Origin: Glebionis coronaria
Taxonomy: Eukaryota > Streptophyta > Magnoliopsida > Asterales > Asteraceae
Length of the DNA stretch: 64,000 nt
Assembly (NCBI GenBank): GCA_025667525.1
Contig: CM046875.1
Span: forward strand, 199,678,125-199,742,124
Direction: 5' to 3'
Shown here: positions 22,430 to 32,833 of the stretch, piece by piece
Layout of the letters: each line of letters opens with the position of its first letter
Numbering within the stretch: position 1 is the first letter of the stretch
The notes under the pieces: model-generated
Seen by the model: the letters and a program-made list of their open reading frames with translations, nothing else
What the model was told of the DNA's origin: nothing
Databases searched by the model: none
Translations under genes and position numbers: made by a program

Positions 22430-22921
22430 TGTTAGTATATTTTATATATTAACTATACATATTGTGGCCTTAATATATTTACACATAATATTATTGTATT
22501 TAACATAAGTTGATTTATTTAGGTAATACTTAATGAGTTACCATAATGTGGCTCCTAATCTTGATGTAAGATTATACTAAATTGATTATATGTAAACATT
22601 ATAATCTATACTTAATATAGAACTTTGATCTTCTCCCTAATCCTCTCACAAGATGATGGAACTTCTGTGTGTTTTACGGGGTGAGACTAATCCCCTAATT
22701 ATAGTGAGAGATTAGGCAGGGATCAACTCCTATATTAAGTATAGATTATAATGTTTACATATAATCAATTTAGTATAATCTTCCATCAAGATTAGGAGCC
22801 ACATTATGGTAACTCATTAAGTATTACCTAAATAAATCAATTTATGTTAAATACAATAATATTATGTGTAAATATATTAAGGCCACAATATATATAGTTA
22901 ATATATAAAATATACTAACAT
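22430..22921 (-). repeat. Copia 3' LTR that is almost entirely an inverted repeat
   Basis: The plus-strand left arm (22430 to about 22622) and the complement of the right arm (22921 back to about 22730) agree over about 193 bp with three mismatches by my count. Both ends read TGTTAGTATATTTT inward. The middle 107 bp partly continue the symmetry (CTAATCCTCTCAC against GTGAGAGATTAG). The left flank is GTTAT. The right edge abuts the polypurine tract, as an LTR should. Confidence 0.75.
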
Positions 22922-23263
22922 TCTCCCACTTGGCCGTATTTATATTTACACTTTGTACATCGTTAAATTGGCCAAGTTGATTTCATAACTTCATCACAAT
23001 CATATAGAATAACCAAAGCAAACTAACATAGTCACTAGCATCGCTATTGACACGGGACCCCTACTAATTATACTATTAGCATTTCTACATGATCATGATC
23101 ATTATCCATAATGTATATGAATGAAAAATAAATAAACGGTAATAAAATAAATCCATTCAAAATGATCCAAAATAATCGCTTGTTCATAAGATCTCAATAT
23201 AATGTGCGCAAAATAGAGAATAACAAACTTCAACATAATGTGAAAACAAAAACAATAAAATCC

Positions 23264-25773
23264 TTAAATTTGGTTATCACATAAACCCATACCGGCAACA
23301 TGCTCTAAAAAGAGCTTGGGTGGTAAACCTTTAGTAAGTGGATCCGCCAACATGTCATGAGTGCTAATATGCTCTATGACAATGCTATTGTCTTCAACCT
23401 TCTCTCGAACATACAAATACTTAGTCTCGAGATATAAACCAGCTCCAGTAGAACTAGTGTTGTTTGAAAATCTAACAGCTGAACTATTATCACAATACAG
23501 TCTGAGGGGTCTTGAAATAGAGTCAACTACCTTGAGTCCAGAAATTAGATTTCTCAATAATATAGCGTGACTAGCTACGTGATAACATGCAACATATTCA
23601 GCCATCATAGTGGAAGTTGTAGTGAGTTCTTGCTTATGACTCCTCCATGATATAGGACCTCCTGAAAGCATAAAGATGTACCCTAATGTGGATCTAAAAG
23701 AGTCCTTACACTTAGCGAAATTGGAATCTGAGTAACCTATGACTTCTAGGTTATCCGTTTTTCGGTAAGTCAACATCGAGTTCTTAGTCCCTTGAAGATA
23801 TCGTAAAACCTTTTTAGCTGCTTTCCAATGTTCCTTTCCCGGATTAGACTGATAACGTCCAAGCATACCCGTAATGTATGCAATATCAGGGCGTGTACAT
23901 ACTTGAGCATACGTGAGGCTTCCAACTACAGAAGCATAAGGTTTAAGTCGCATCTCTTCTTGTTCCAGCTTATTCTTAGGACACTGGTATGCACCAAATT
24001 TATCACCCTTAACAACAGGGGCAACAGTTGGAGAGCAATTATGCATGTTGTATTTCTTAAGGATTTTGTCGATATAAGCCCGTTGTGATAAGCCTAATAT
24101 CCCACGAGACCTATCTCGGTATATTTCAATGCCAATTACATAAGAGGCTTCCCCGAGATCTTTCATTTCAAAATTCTTTGAAAGAAACCTTTTAGTCTCA
24201 TACAACATATTTAGGTCATTACTTGCTAGAATAATGTCATCGACATATAATACAAGTATGACAAATTTACTCCCACTGATCTTAAGGTATATACATTGAT
24301 CCACTGCATTTTTCTTGAATTGAAATTTACTCATAACTTCATGAAATTTCAAATACCATTGTCGAGAAGCCTGCTTTAACCCATATATAGATCTCTTTAA
24401 CTTGCAAACCATATGTTCTTTGCCTTCAACCACAAAACCTTCAGGCTGTGTCATATAGACATCTTCGTGCAAATCACCATTAAGGAATGCAGTTTTAACA
24501 TCCATTTGATGTAGCTCTAAATCATAATGAGCTACTAAGGCCATGACTATTCTTAAGGATTCCTTTCTCGAAACGGAAGAAAAGGTCTCATTATAGTCAA
24601 TCCCTTCCTTTTGAGTGTAGCCTTTAGCAACCAATCGTGCTTTATATCTTTCGATGTTTCCTTTTGAGTCTAATTTGATTTTATAGACCCACTTACAACC
24701 AACAGGCTTTACGCCATTTGGTAATTCTGTAAGTACCCAAACACCATTAATTTCCATTGATTTCAACTCATCTTTCATGGCTTCAAACCATTGAGTTGAT
24801 TGGTCACTATTCATGGCTTCTTTGTAGAATATGGGATCTTCAAATTTACTTAAGTCATCATCATTCTCAAGTAAATAGGTTATGAAGTCATCATGAACGA
24901 CAGGTCTTCTGGTCCTTTCAGACCTTCGTAATGGTTGCTGAATAGTAGGTGAACTTGGGTTTTGATCATGTGGTGGTGCATCGACTATAGGAACATCAAC
25001 AACCTCATCTAAAGGTGCGATTGTTGTGTTTTCCGTATATAATGGTATTGATGACTCTTGATTAGGAGCATCCATTAATTTTTCATTCAAGTCAATGCTT
25101 CTTTCACCACTCCCACTGATTTCACCATTTTCAAGAAATTTAGCATCTCGTGTTTCGACAATTCGAGTGGTATGATTAGGGCAGTAGAACCGATACCCTT
25201 TAGATCTTTCTGGATACCCAATAAAATAACAACTAATGGTTCTTGAATCGAGTTTCTTTGTTTGAGGATTGAAAATTTTTGCTTCAGTCGGACAACCCCA
25301 TATCTTAAAATAACGTAAGCTAGGCGCCCTACCTGTCCATAGCTCAAATGGAGTTTTTGGGACAGACTTAGAAGGGACCCTATTAAGTATATGAGTTGCG
25401 GTTTTCAATGCCTCGGTCCACAAAAACTCGGGGAGAATAGAATTGCAAATCATACTTCGCACCATATCCATAAGGGTGCGGTTTCGCCTTTCTGCAACAC
25501 CATTTTGTTGTGGTGTATACGGCATAGTAAACTGATTAACAATTCCATTTTCCTGACAAAATAAGGCAAATGGCCCGGGGCTTTGACCAAGATCAGAGTG
25601 TTTACCATAATACTCTCCGCCCCTATCTAATCTCACTATTTTGATCTTAAGGTTTAGTTGGTTTTCAACTTCCGCTTTAAAGATCTTAAATACATCAAGA
25701 GATTCAGATTTTTCTTTTATCAAGTAAACATAAGTGTAACGAGAATAATCATCAATAAAGGTAATAAAATACT
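23264..25773 (-). CDS. Copia Pol, C-terminal half: end of integrase, reverse transcriptase, RNase H
   Basis: In reading order: the integrase core with DRGGEY (second catalytic Asp) and GVAERRNR (catalytic Glu), the integrase C-terminal GKAP-like segment ([17 protein letters not shown]), a proline-rich linker, RVT_2 reverse transcriptase ([33 protein letters not shown]) and copia RNase H ([25 protein letters not shown]). The stop is at 23264, followed by the polypurine tract about 330 bp on. No internal stop was found. The frame runs open from the insertion site; the first Met (25723) is not the real start. The N-terminal half is at 38360-36789. The family resembles Tnt1-94-like polyproteins. 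Confidence 0.92.
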
Positions 25774-26354
25774 TGATGACGTATAGTCCCCAGCCGGGTC
25801 ATGAACCCGGCCCAAGGGCACTACCCGTATCCGGCCTATCACGTATGGGTGGGATGATGTCAGTCAGGCTTATGGGCCTGAATGAATAGTAACCGCACAC
25901 ACGTGTGCGGCCCACGGCCCGGTATGGCCGATACGGCCGACATAGGGTTAGACAGAATAATATCCTGTCTAGGGATATCTTTACCCCAATAAGAGAGGAT
26001 ATTCACTACCAGAATTAGAAGATTACAATCATTCTAATTCTGGTGTTTATCTCTTCCTTGGGGCCGAAGGATCAGTGAAAGCCCACTAGGGTTTCACTGC
26101 CTATAAAAGGAACCCCCAAGGGTTCCACAAAGGTATCACAATTCTCTCTAAACTCACATATAACCCTAAATCGATTACTTACTCTCACGCCGGAGTTTAA
26201 TCGTGGGAAACCTTCCCACGGTAAGCTTAACGCGTGTTGTTTAGTGTGCAGGATCCCAACCAGACGATTCACTTGGTGCAGGAGCCGGTACCCAGCCAAC
26301 CCGAATTAAGCCTAATTCGGGTCTAGCAAGGATCAACCAACTTTTGCATCAACA
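25774..26354 (+). repeat. 5' LTR of the Tat element
   Basis: TG...CA borders, with TATA box CTATAAAAGG at 26101-26110 and CpG-rich upstream palindromes (CGCACACACGTGTGCG). Identical to the 3' LTR but for one base. Confidence 0.95.
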
Positions 26355-26357
26355 AGT

Positions 26358-26375
26358 TGGCGCCATCCGTGGGAC
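26358..26375 (+). promoter_or_regulatory. Primer binding site of the Tat element
   Basis: TGGCGCCATCCGTGGGAC lies 3-4 nt inside the 5' LTR, in the standard place. The pattern TTGGCGCC...GTGGG is common in Tat-type elements; I do not assign the tRNA. Confidence 0.65.
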
Positions 26376-26415
26376 CTTAACACTAAGCTAGAACAGAATC
26401 TCCTCGATTTTTTCA

Positions 26416-29400
26416 ATGACGAAGGGGCATCCGCCAGTTAACCCCAGGAACGTGAATCCTGGGAACCGGAAGTCCCCAGGGGAAGGAATTCTTATTCCCA
26501 ACCAATCACCCAGCCGCCTCGCAGGCGGGCCAGGTAACCGTAGCGGTCTTCAGTCCGCAGGGGTGACGAGCACGATCTCGGTGACACCCCCGCCCACTTC
26601 AACCCTGGACAACCCTGATCCGGGAAGTGCGCCAGGCCCCCCTAACAAGGAGCCACGTAGACCCTTAATGGAGGAAGAAGTGGAAGCTCAACCGCTCAGC
26701 GAGGATGAACTCACTCGAGTTCTCACTCAGAATTTTGAAAGGATCGTCCCAGGGATCGCATCAAGATTGAGCCTGGGGAGGAACCTCCAAGCCCGACTCA
26801 ACTTTGGCGACAGTGGACCATCCACTCCTTCCTGAAATCGGAGAAGGAGGACTCAGCCTCGAGAGCAGGGAACCTTTGAGGAAGACCCTCAACCCCGGAA
26901 TGTGTTTGAACGCATAGGGGATCGCATCATGCAAGAATTAACGCAGCCTCAAGATGGAGAAAGGTCGGATGGCTCACCCGAGCGGCCAGACCGAGAGCTG
27001 ACCAGAACCACACGCCGCCCAAGTGTGTGGGATAGAATGAACACAGGGAGAAAGGCTCCTGGTTCGTCTCAAAAAAGTGGTCCCTACTCAAAAGGCGGGG
27101 CACCACCGCCGTCCCCAGATCCGTCTGGGGAGGACTCAGATGACCACCCGCCCAAACGCCGTCGGCCTAGGCGCACGCCACCACCACCAAACAATGATGA
27201 GTATTATGGTGGCCCCTACTATAGGGATACGGAAGCAGAGGACCTCTCGCGTCCGTGGTGTGAACCATGGGATGACCCTAGGCTCACGCGGCCATGGGCT
27301 GATCCCAGGGAAGATCCGTTTACCCTCCGTATACGGAACTACTCTGAGGACACCAAACGTCGCATGCCGGCGTGTATCAAGACGTATGATGGGTCCGGTG
27401 ATCCTGTCGATCACCTCAAAATATTTGATACTCAGGCTAAAATTGAGCGATGGCCCATGCCTATATGGTGCCAAATGTTCAATTCGACCTTAATAGGAAA
27501 CGCTCGTGACTGGTTCGAGGCACTCCCCCCACGGAGCATTGATAGTTTCACGGAACTACGAACTGCGTTCGAGAACAATTATACTCAAAGGAAGAAGTAT
27601 AATAGGGATCCGGTTTCATTGGCAACTGTCAAGCAACGGCCGGGGGAGTCCACAGAAGCCTTCACTGAGCGCTTCAATGATGAGTGCACACGCACGAGAA
27701 CCATGCCAGAGCTCCTGAAAATCTCGGACTACATGCACGCCATAACAGACAGAGACCTGATCAGGCGTCTCAACGACAAGCGTCCAGAGAGATATGATGA
27801 CCTCATGGAAAGGGTCAGAAATTTCATAGAGGGAGAGACAGCTGTTGCCGCGGCCTACCCATCCTGAGGAAATGGGTACCGCTCAAATGACCAGTCCCGG
27901 AGACAGTCGGGTGGCCAAGGCAACCAGAACAATAACAAGAGCTCGGACTATAAGAGCCAAAGCAAAGGCGGACGGTCGGACGACAAGTTCACCCCCTTAA
28001 AGATGTCCTACCGGGAGATCTTGTTGACTGAAGGGGCGAATTTTCCAAGACCTCCCCCAATGACCACACCCCCGGAACGTCGGCAGGGAAGTCGCTTCTG
28101 CGAATTCCATAATGACAAAGGACACGGCACGGAGGAGTGTATCCAGCTGAAGAAGCATATTGAGTCGCTAATCAAATCAGGCAAACTCAAGCACCTGGTT
28201 AAGGATTGGAAAGACGGAAAGGACAACAACAAGAAGTATGATAAGAAGGACCCCCAAAAGGACAAGTCTTCTACCATATACATGATCCAATCCAGACAGC
28301 GCCGCACGAGACAGAAAATTGGCCAAAAATTTTCCCGCGGCAAGGAAATCTCATTCCCTCTCATCACAGCAAGTGACGTGGTTGATGCGCCTCTCACCAT
28401 TGAGATAAGCATTGGAACACACAATGTCCGCCGCATGTATGTGGATGGAGGGTCGTCAGCAGAGGTATTATATGAACACTGCTTTGTGCAGTTATGCCCA
28501 GAAATAAGAAGCCAATTAGTACCGGCCACGTCGCCGCTTACTGGCTTTAGTGGAGATACTATCTGGCCAATAGGGCAGTTGCGTCTGCTTGTCACCATCG
28601 GGAATGAGGAACATTCCACTACAACGTGGATGAACTTCATGGTGATACGTTCACACTCTCCTTATAATGGAATCATAGGCAGACCAGGCATTTTGGCTAT
28701 CCGGGCAGTACCCTCTACGGCACACGGAATGATTAAATTCCCCGTTGATGGGGGAATCGTTACTATTTATAACACAGTCGCGCCAACGTCCGAGTGTCAC
28801 ACTGTGACAACACCGGCACCACCTGTACCACCCAAGGACGGAGCACCACCACCCAATTGGAAGGTGGCCATTCACCCGGACTACCCGGAACAGGAGGTAT
28901 CCATAGGAGGGGCACTCTCAGATAGCGGCAAAAGGGCCATGTGCGCACTTTTAAGTGCAAATTTGGACATATTCGCATGGGAGCCAAAACATATGACGGG
29001 TGTACCACGTACGATAGCAGAGCATAAGCTCCAGATCCGCCAAGGGTACCAACCCATCAAGCAAAAGAAGCGCGGCCAGGCGCCCGAGAGAAGCCAAGTT
29101 ATATTGGAGGAAGTGCGGAAACTGGTGGACGCAGGCATTATGCGCGAGGTATACTACCACGAGTGGTTATCCAATCCAGTCATGGTCAAGAAACATGACG
29201 GAAGTTGGCGCATGTGCGTGGATTTCACGGACCTAAACAAGGCCTGCCCACAGGACTGTTACCCGCTACCAGAAATCGACTGGAAAGTAGAATCTTTGTG
29301 TGGATACCCTTTCAAATGCTTCTTGGATGCATATAAAGGGTATCACCAAATCCAGATGGCGGAGGAGGATGAAGAAAAAACGGCTTTCCACACAAGCCAG

Positions 29401-32076
29401 GGCGTATATTGCTATACGAAAATGCCGTTTGGATTAAAGAACACCGGCGCTACGTATCAGCGGTTGGTGGATAAAGCTTTCGAATCACAAATAGGACGCA
29501 ACTTGGAAGTATATGTTGATGACTTGGTGATAAAAAGCTACACGGAGGAGGCACTCCTCCGGGATGTCCAGGAGACATTCGACACGCTGAGAAGGATTAA
29601 TATGAAGTTAAATCCAAAGAAATGTACGTTTGGTGCAACAGAAGGAATGTTCTTGGGATATTTGATTGACCCAAACGGCATAAAACCTTGTCCAGGGAAG
29701 ACGGACGCAGTGATACGGCTACCGTCCCCGCAGACACGGAAAGAGGTGCAATCCCTGAATGGGAAGTTATCCGGATTAAATAGATTTCTATCCAAATCCG
29801 CAGAGAAGTCATTGCCTTTATTTAAGACGCTCAAGAAGTGTATTAGAAAGGGAGACTTCCGTTGGACGAAGGAAGCTGAGGAAGCCTTTACCCAACTCAA
29901 GCAGCATCTCGCATCTCTCCCCATGTTGGTAGCTCCCCACCCAAAGGAGGAACTTGTTATGTATCTCTCGGCTACTCATGGCGCAATAAGCGCGGTACTT
30001 ATGACGGATAGAGACACAATACAGACCCCGGTCTACTTTATAAGTAGAACATTACAAGGAGCGGAACTGAATTATTCCCCCATGGAAAAATTGGTGCTAG
30101 CACTAGTATTTGCTACAAAGCGGCTGCGCCGGTACTTTCAGGCGCACCCGATTGTCGTGATCACGGATCAACCAATCAAGCAGGTTATATCTAAACCAGA
30201 CGTGGCAGGGAGACTTGAAAAGTGGAGCATCCTACTGGGAGGGCATAATATATCTTACAGACCAAGGACGGCTGTTAAAGGCCAGATCTTGGCAGATTTC
30301 CTGATTGAAAAGCCGGATGAGGAAGAACCAATCATTAAGCAAGAGGAGGTCCCAGCGGAACCTTGGGTGCTATTCACGGACGGATCCTCGTGCACAGACG
30401 GGTCCGGGGCAGGCCTCATCCTCACAAATCCAGAAGGCATGGAATTCACGTACGCCCTCCGTTTTGAGTTCACGGCCACCAATAACGAAGCGGAATATGA
30501 AGCATTAATTGCGGGTTTAAAAATCGCCGCTAGAATGGGAGTCCGCAACCTTGAGGCCTACGTGGACTCACGGCTTGTCGCGAACCATATTCTAGGTGGG
30601 TATGTGGCTAAGGAGGACAACATGGTCAGGTATTTGGAAAAAGTCAAGACGTTAATCGCAACTTTCAGTAAGTTTTCCATCAAGCAGGTGCCAAGGGGCG
30701 AGAACAAGAAAGCGGACGCCCTCAGTAAAATCGCATCCACAAGCTTCGCCCACTTGTCTAAACAGGTTTTGGTGGAAATACTCAAAGAAAAGTCTATTAC
30801 GGAAGGGGAAGTGACTGCTATAGTTGAAGAGGAGGGACCTACGTGGATGACCCCAATCATCAACTATCTGGCTAGTGAAACCCTCCCAGACGAGGAAAAA
30901 GCAGCAAGGTGTGTTAAAAGGAAGTCACAACATTTCGAACTCCGGGAAGGCATCCTTTACAAACGCTCTTTCTTGCAGCCGTGGCTGCGGTGTGTTGGAC
31001 CACGCCAGGCGGCCTACGTGATCAGCGACATACACGAAGGATTGTGCGGCATGCATGCAGGTCCACGATCCGTGGTAGCCCGAGCCTTACGAACAGGATA
31101 CTATTGGCCCACTATGCACAGAGACGCGCGCGACATGATTCGCAGGTGCAATGATTGCCAAGTGCATAGGCCAGTACCGCGGCACCCGCAGCAGGAGCTT
31201 ACACCTATCACGTCCCCATGGCCATTTTACAAATGGGGAATTGACATTGCAGGACCATTTCCTGTAGCTGCGGGAGGGGTTAAATTCTTGATTGTTGCAA
31301 TGGATTACTTTACACGATGGATAGAAGCCAAGGCAGTAAAATCTATCACGGGTAAGCAGGTCAAGAAGTTTGTGTGGGAACACATCGTATGCCGTTTTGG
31401 TCTACCGGGAGAAATTATATCGGACAACGGCAAGCAGTTCACGGACAACCCATTTAAAGACTTGTGTGCATCGTTGAACATCAAACGGCGTTTCGCATCT
31501 GTTAAACATCCACAAACGAACGGCCTTGTTGAACGAGCAAATAGGAGCTTGGGAAATGGAATCAAGGCGCGACTGGATGAGCGGCAGGGCAAATGGGTTG
31601 ATGAGTTGTCACACGTGCTATGGGCACATAGAACCATGATAAAAACAGCTAACGGAGATACTCCGTTTGCATTGGCTTACGGCACTGAAGCCGTTATACC
31701 AGCAGAAATAGGGATGCCTACCATCCGCACGGCGGAGGTTAATGCCGTCACAAATGATGAACAACTGCGAATCAACCTGGATCTGTTGGAAGAAAAAAGG
31801 GAAGTAGCAGCCATCAATGAAGCTAAGTCCAAGGCTAAGATGAAGGCTTATTACGACGCCAAGGTCAAGGGTGTTTCTTTTCGACCAGGAGACTACGTCT
31901 ACCGTGCTAACGAAGCAAGTCGAGTGGAAAATACAGGAAAACTGGGCCCTAAGTGGGAAGGACCGTATGAAGTCATTGAAACCTTGGGACGAGGCGCGTA
32001 CAAGTTGCGCGACATGGATGGTCGCGACCTAGAGCGCACATGGAACATAGCCAATCTAAAAAGGTGCTATCTTTGA
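26416..32076 (+). CDS. Tat gag-pol, one frame broken by two TGA codons
   Basis: One frame from the ATG at 26416 to the stop at 32074-32076, interrupted by in-frame TGA at 26833-26835 and 27865-27867. Domains: Retrotrans_gag in the middle segment (KTYDGSGDPVDHLKIFDTQA, WFEALPPRSIDSF), a CCHC-like EFHNDKGHGTEEC after the second stop, then protease with DGGSS (near residue 146 counted from 28003). Reverse transcriptase has YVDD at about 504, preceded by MPFGLKNTGATYQ. The second RNase H has FTDGSS at about 791. Integrase has an HHCC finger (CNDCQVH) and D1081, D1141, E1177, a DD35E spacing. The order, the extra archaeal-type RNase H and WGIDIAGPFP fit the Tat clade. Pol is intact from 28003 on; only gag carries the stops. 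Confidence 0.93.
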
Positions 32077-32087
32077 AAGCTACGGCT

Positions 32088-32135
32088 CCCGCATGGATAC
32101 TTCGCTATAGGCGGTCTCAATAAAGACCATGCGGG
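32088..32135 (+). terminator. Hairpin with AATAAA directly after pol
   Basis: CCCGCATGG (32088-32096) pairs with CCATGCGGG (32127-32135). The loop holds AATAAA at 32119-32124, inside an alternative small stem GGTCT/AGACC. A polyadenylation signal in a hairpin 11 nt after the pol stop could end sense transcripts before the convergent antisense gene. The role is inferred. Confidence 0.45.
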
Positions 32136-32833
32136 TTATTTGTCTTACTTGTTTTTCTTATGTTTGTTTTAGTTTCCCTTATGGACCTTTTTTTTTTTTA
32201 AGGACTTGTCGTCATTATTCAAACAAAAATGTAAATGTTCTAATAAAATGCCGTGGTGCCTAGCTAGCTCCACGGCCTGTTTCGTGCAAATTATTGTCCT
32301 CTTTGTTAGATTCTTTGTTAGCCGTATGAATTTTACTTGTGTTATAATATGCCATGTTTCTTTCATATGCATTCTCTCGAAATACCGTACATATACCATA
32401 CGCCTCCAGGTGGGGTAAGAGGATTAAGTGAACCTACTAATTCAACTTGCCGCGTAAGAGGGATGCAACCCCAGCCGCACGGATCACGTATCCTTACTAG
32501 ACACCTTACTCACGAGACGTTGGGGTAAGTTTCATATGCTATAAGCCATACCGTGCTCCGCATAATAAAGACGCACGTCGCACGTCTAGTAAATTATAGA
32601 CTTGAATGTATTTTCTTTGTGAGTAAGACGTGGTATCACGCAGTATTGAACTACAATATTTCGAACACAAGTACAAATACACAAGTTTCCAAACAAATCA
32701 AAATTGCCGTGGTTACCCACGGACTTATATACAAAACATAAAAATTGTTAGCCGTGTACACACACGGACGAATCGAAACAATACATATCCATAGATTACA
32801 AAACAAGTGTTTGATTGTGGACAAAGGAGCATC
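32136..32833. other. Spacer between the convergent pol and antisense genes
   Basis: No supported gene. Short GC hairpins with the core GCCGTGG/CCACGGC occur at 32251-32277 and GCCGTGG/CCACGG at 32703-32720. Confidence 0.5.

Noticed and set aside
27136..31637. Many minus-strand frames opposite gag-pol
   Set aside because: They overlap intact pol coding sequence in other frames, have no domains, and unlike 32834-35683 they do not join by splice sites.
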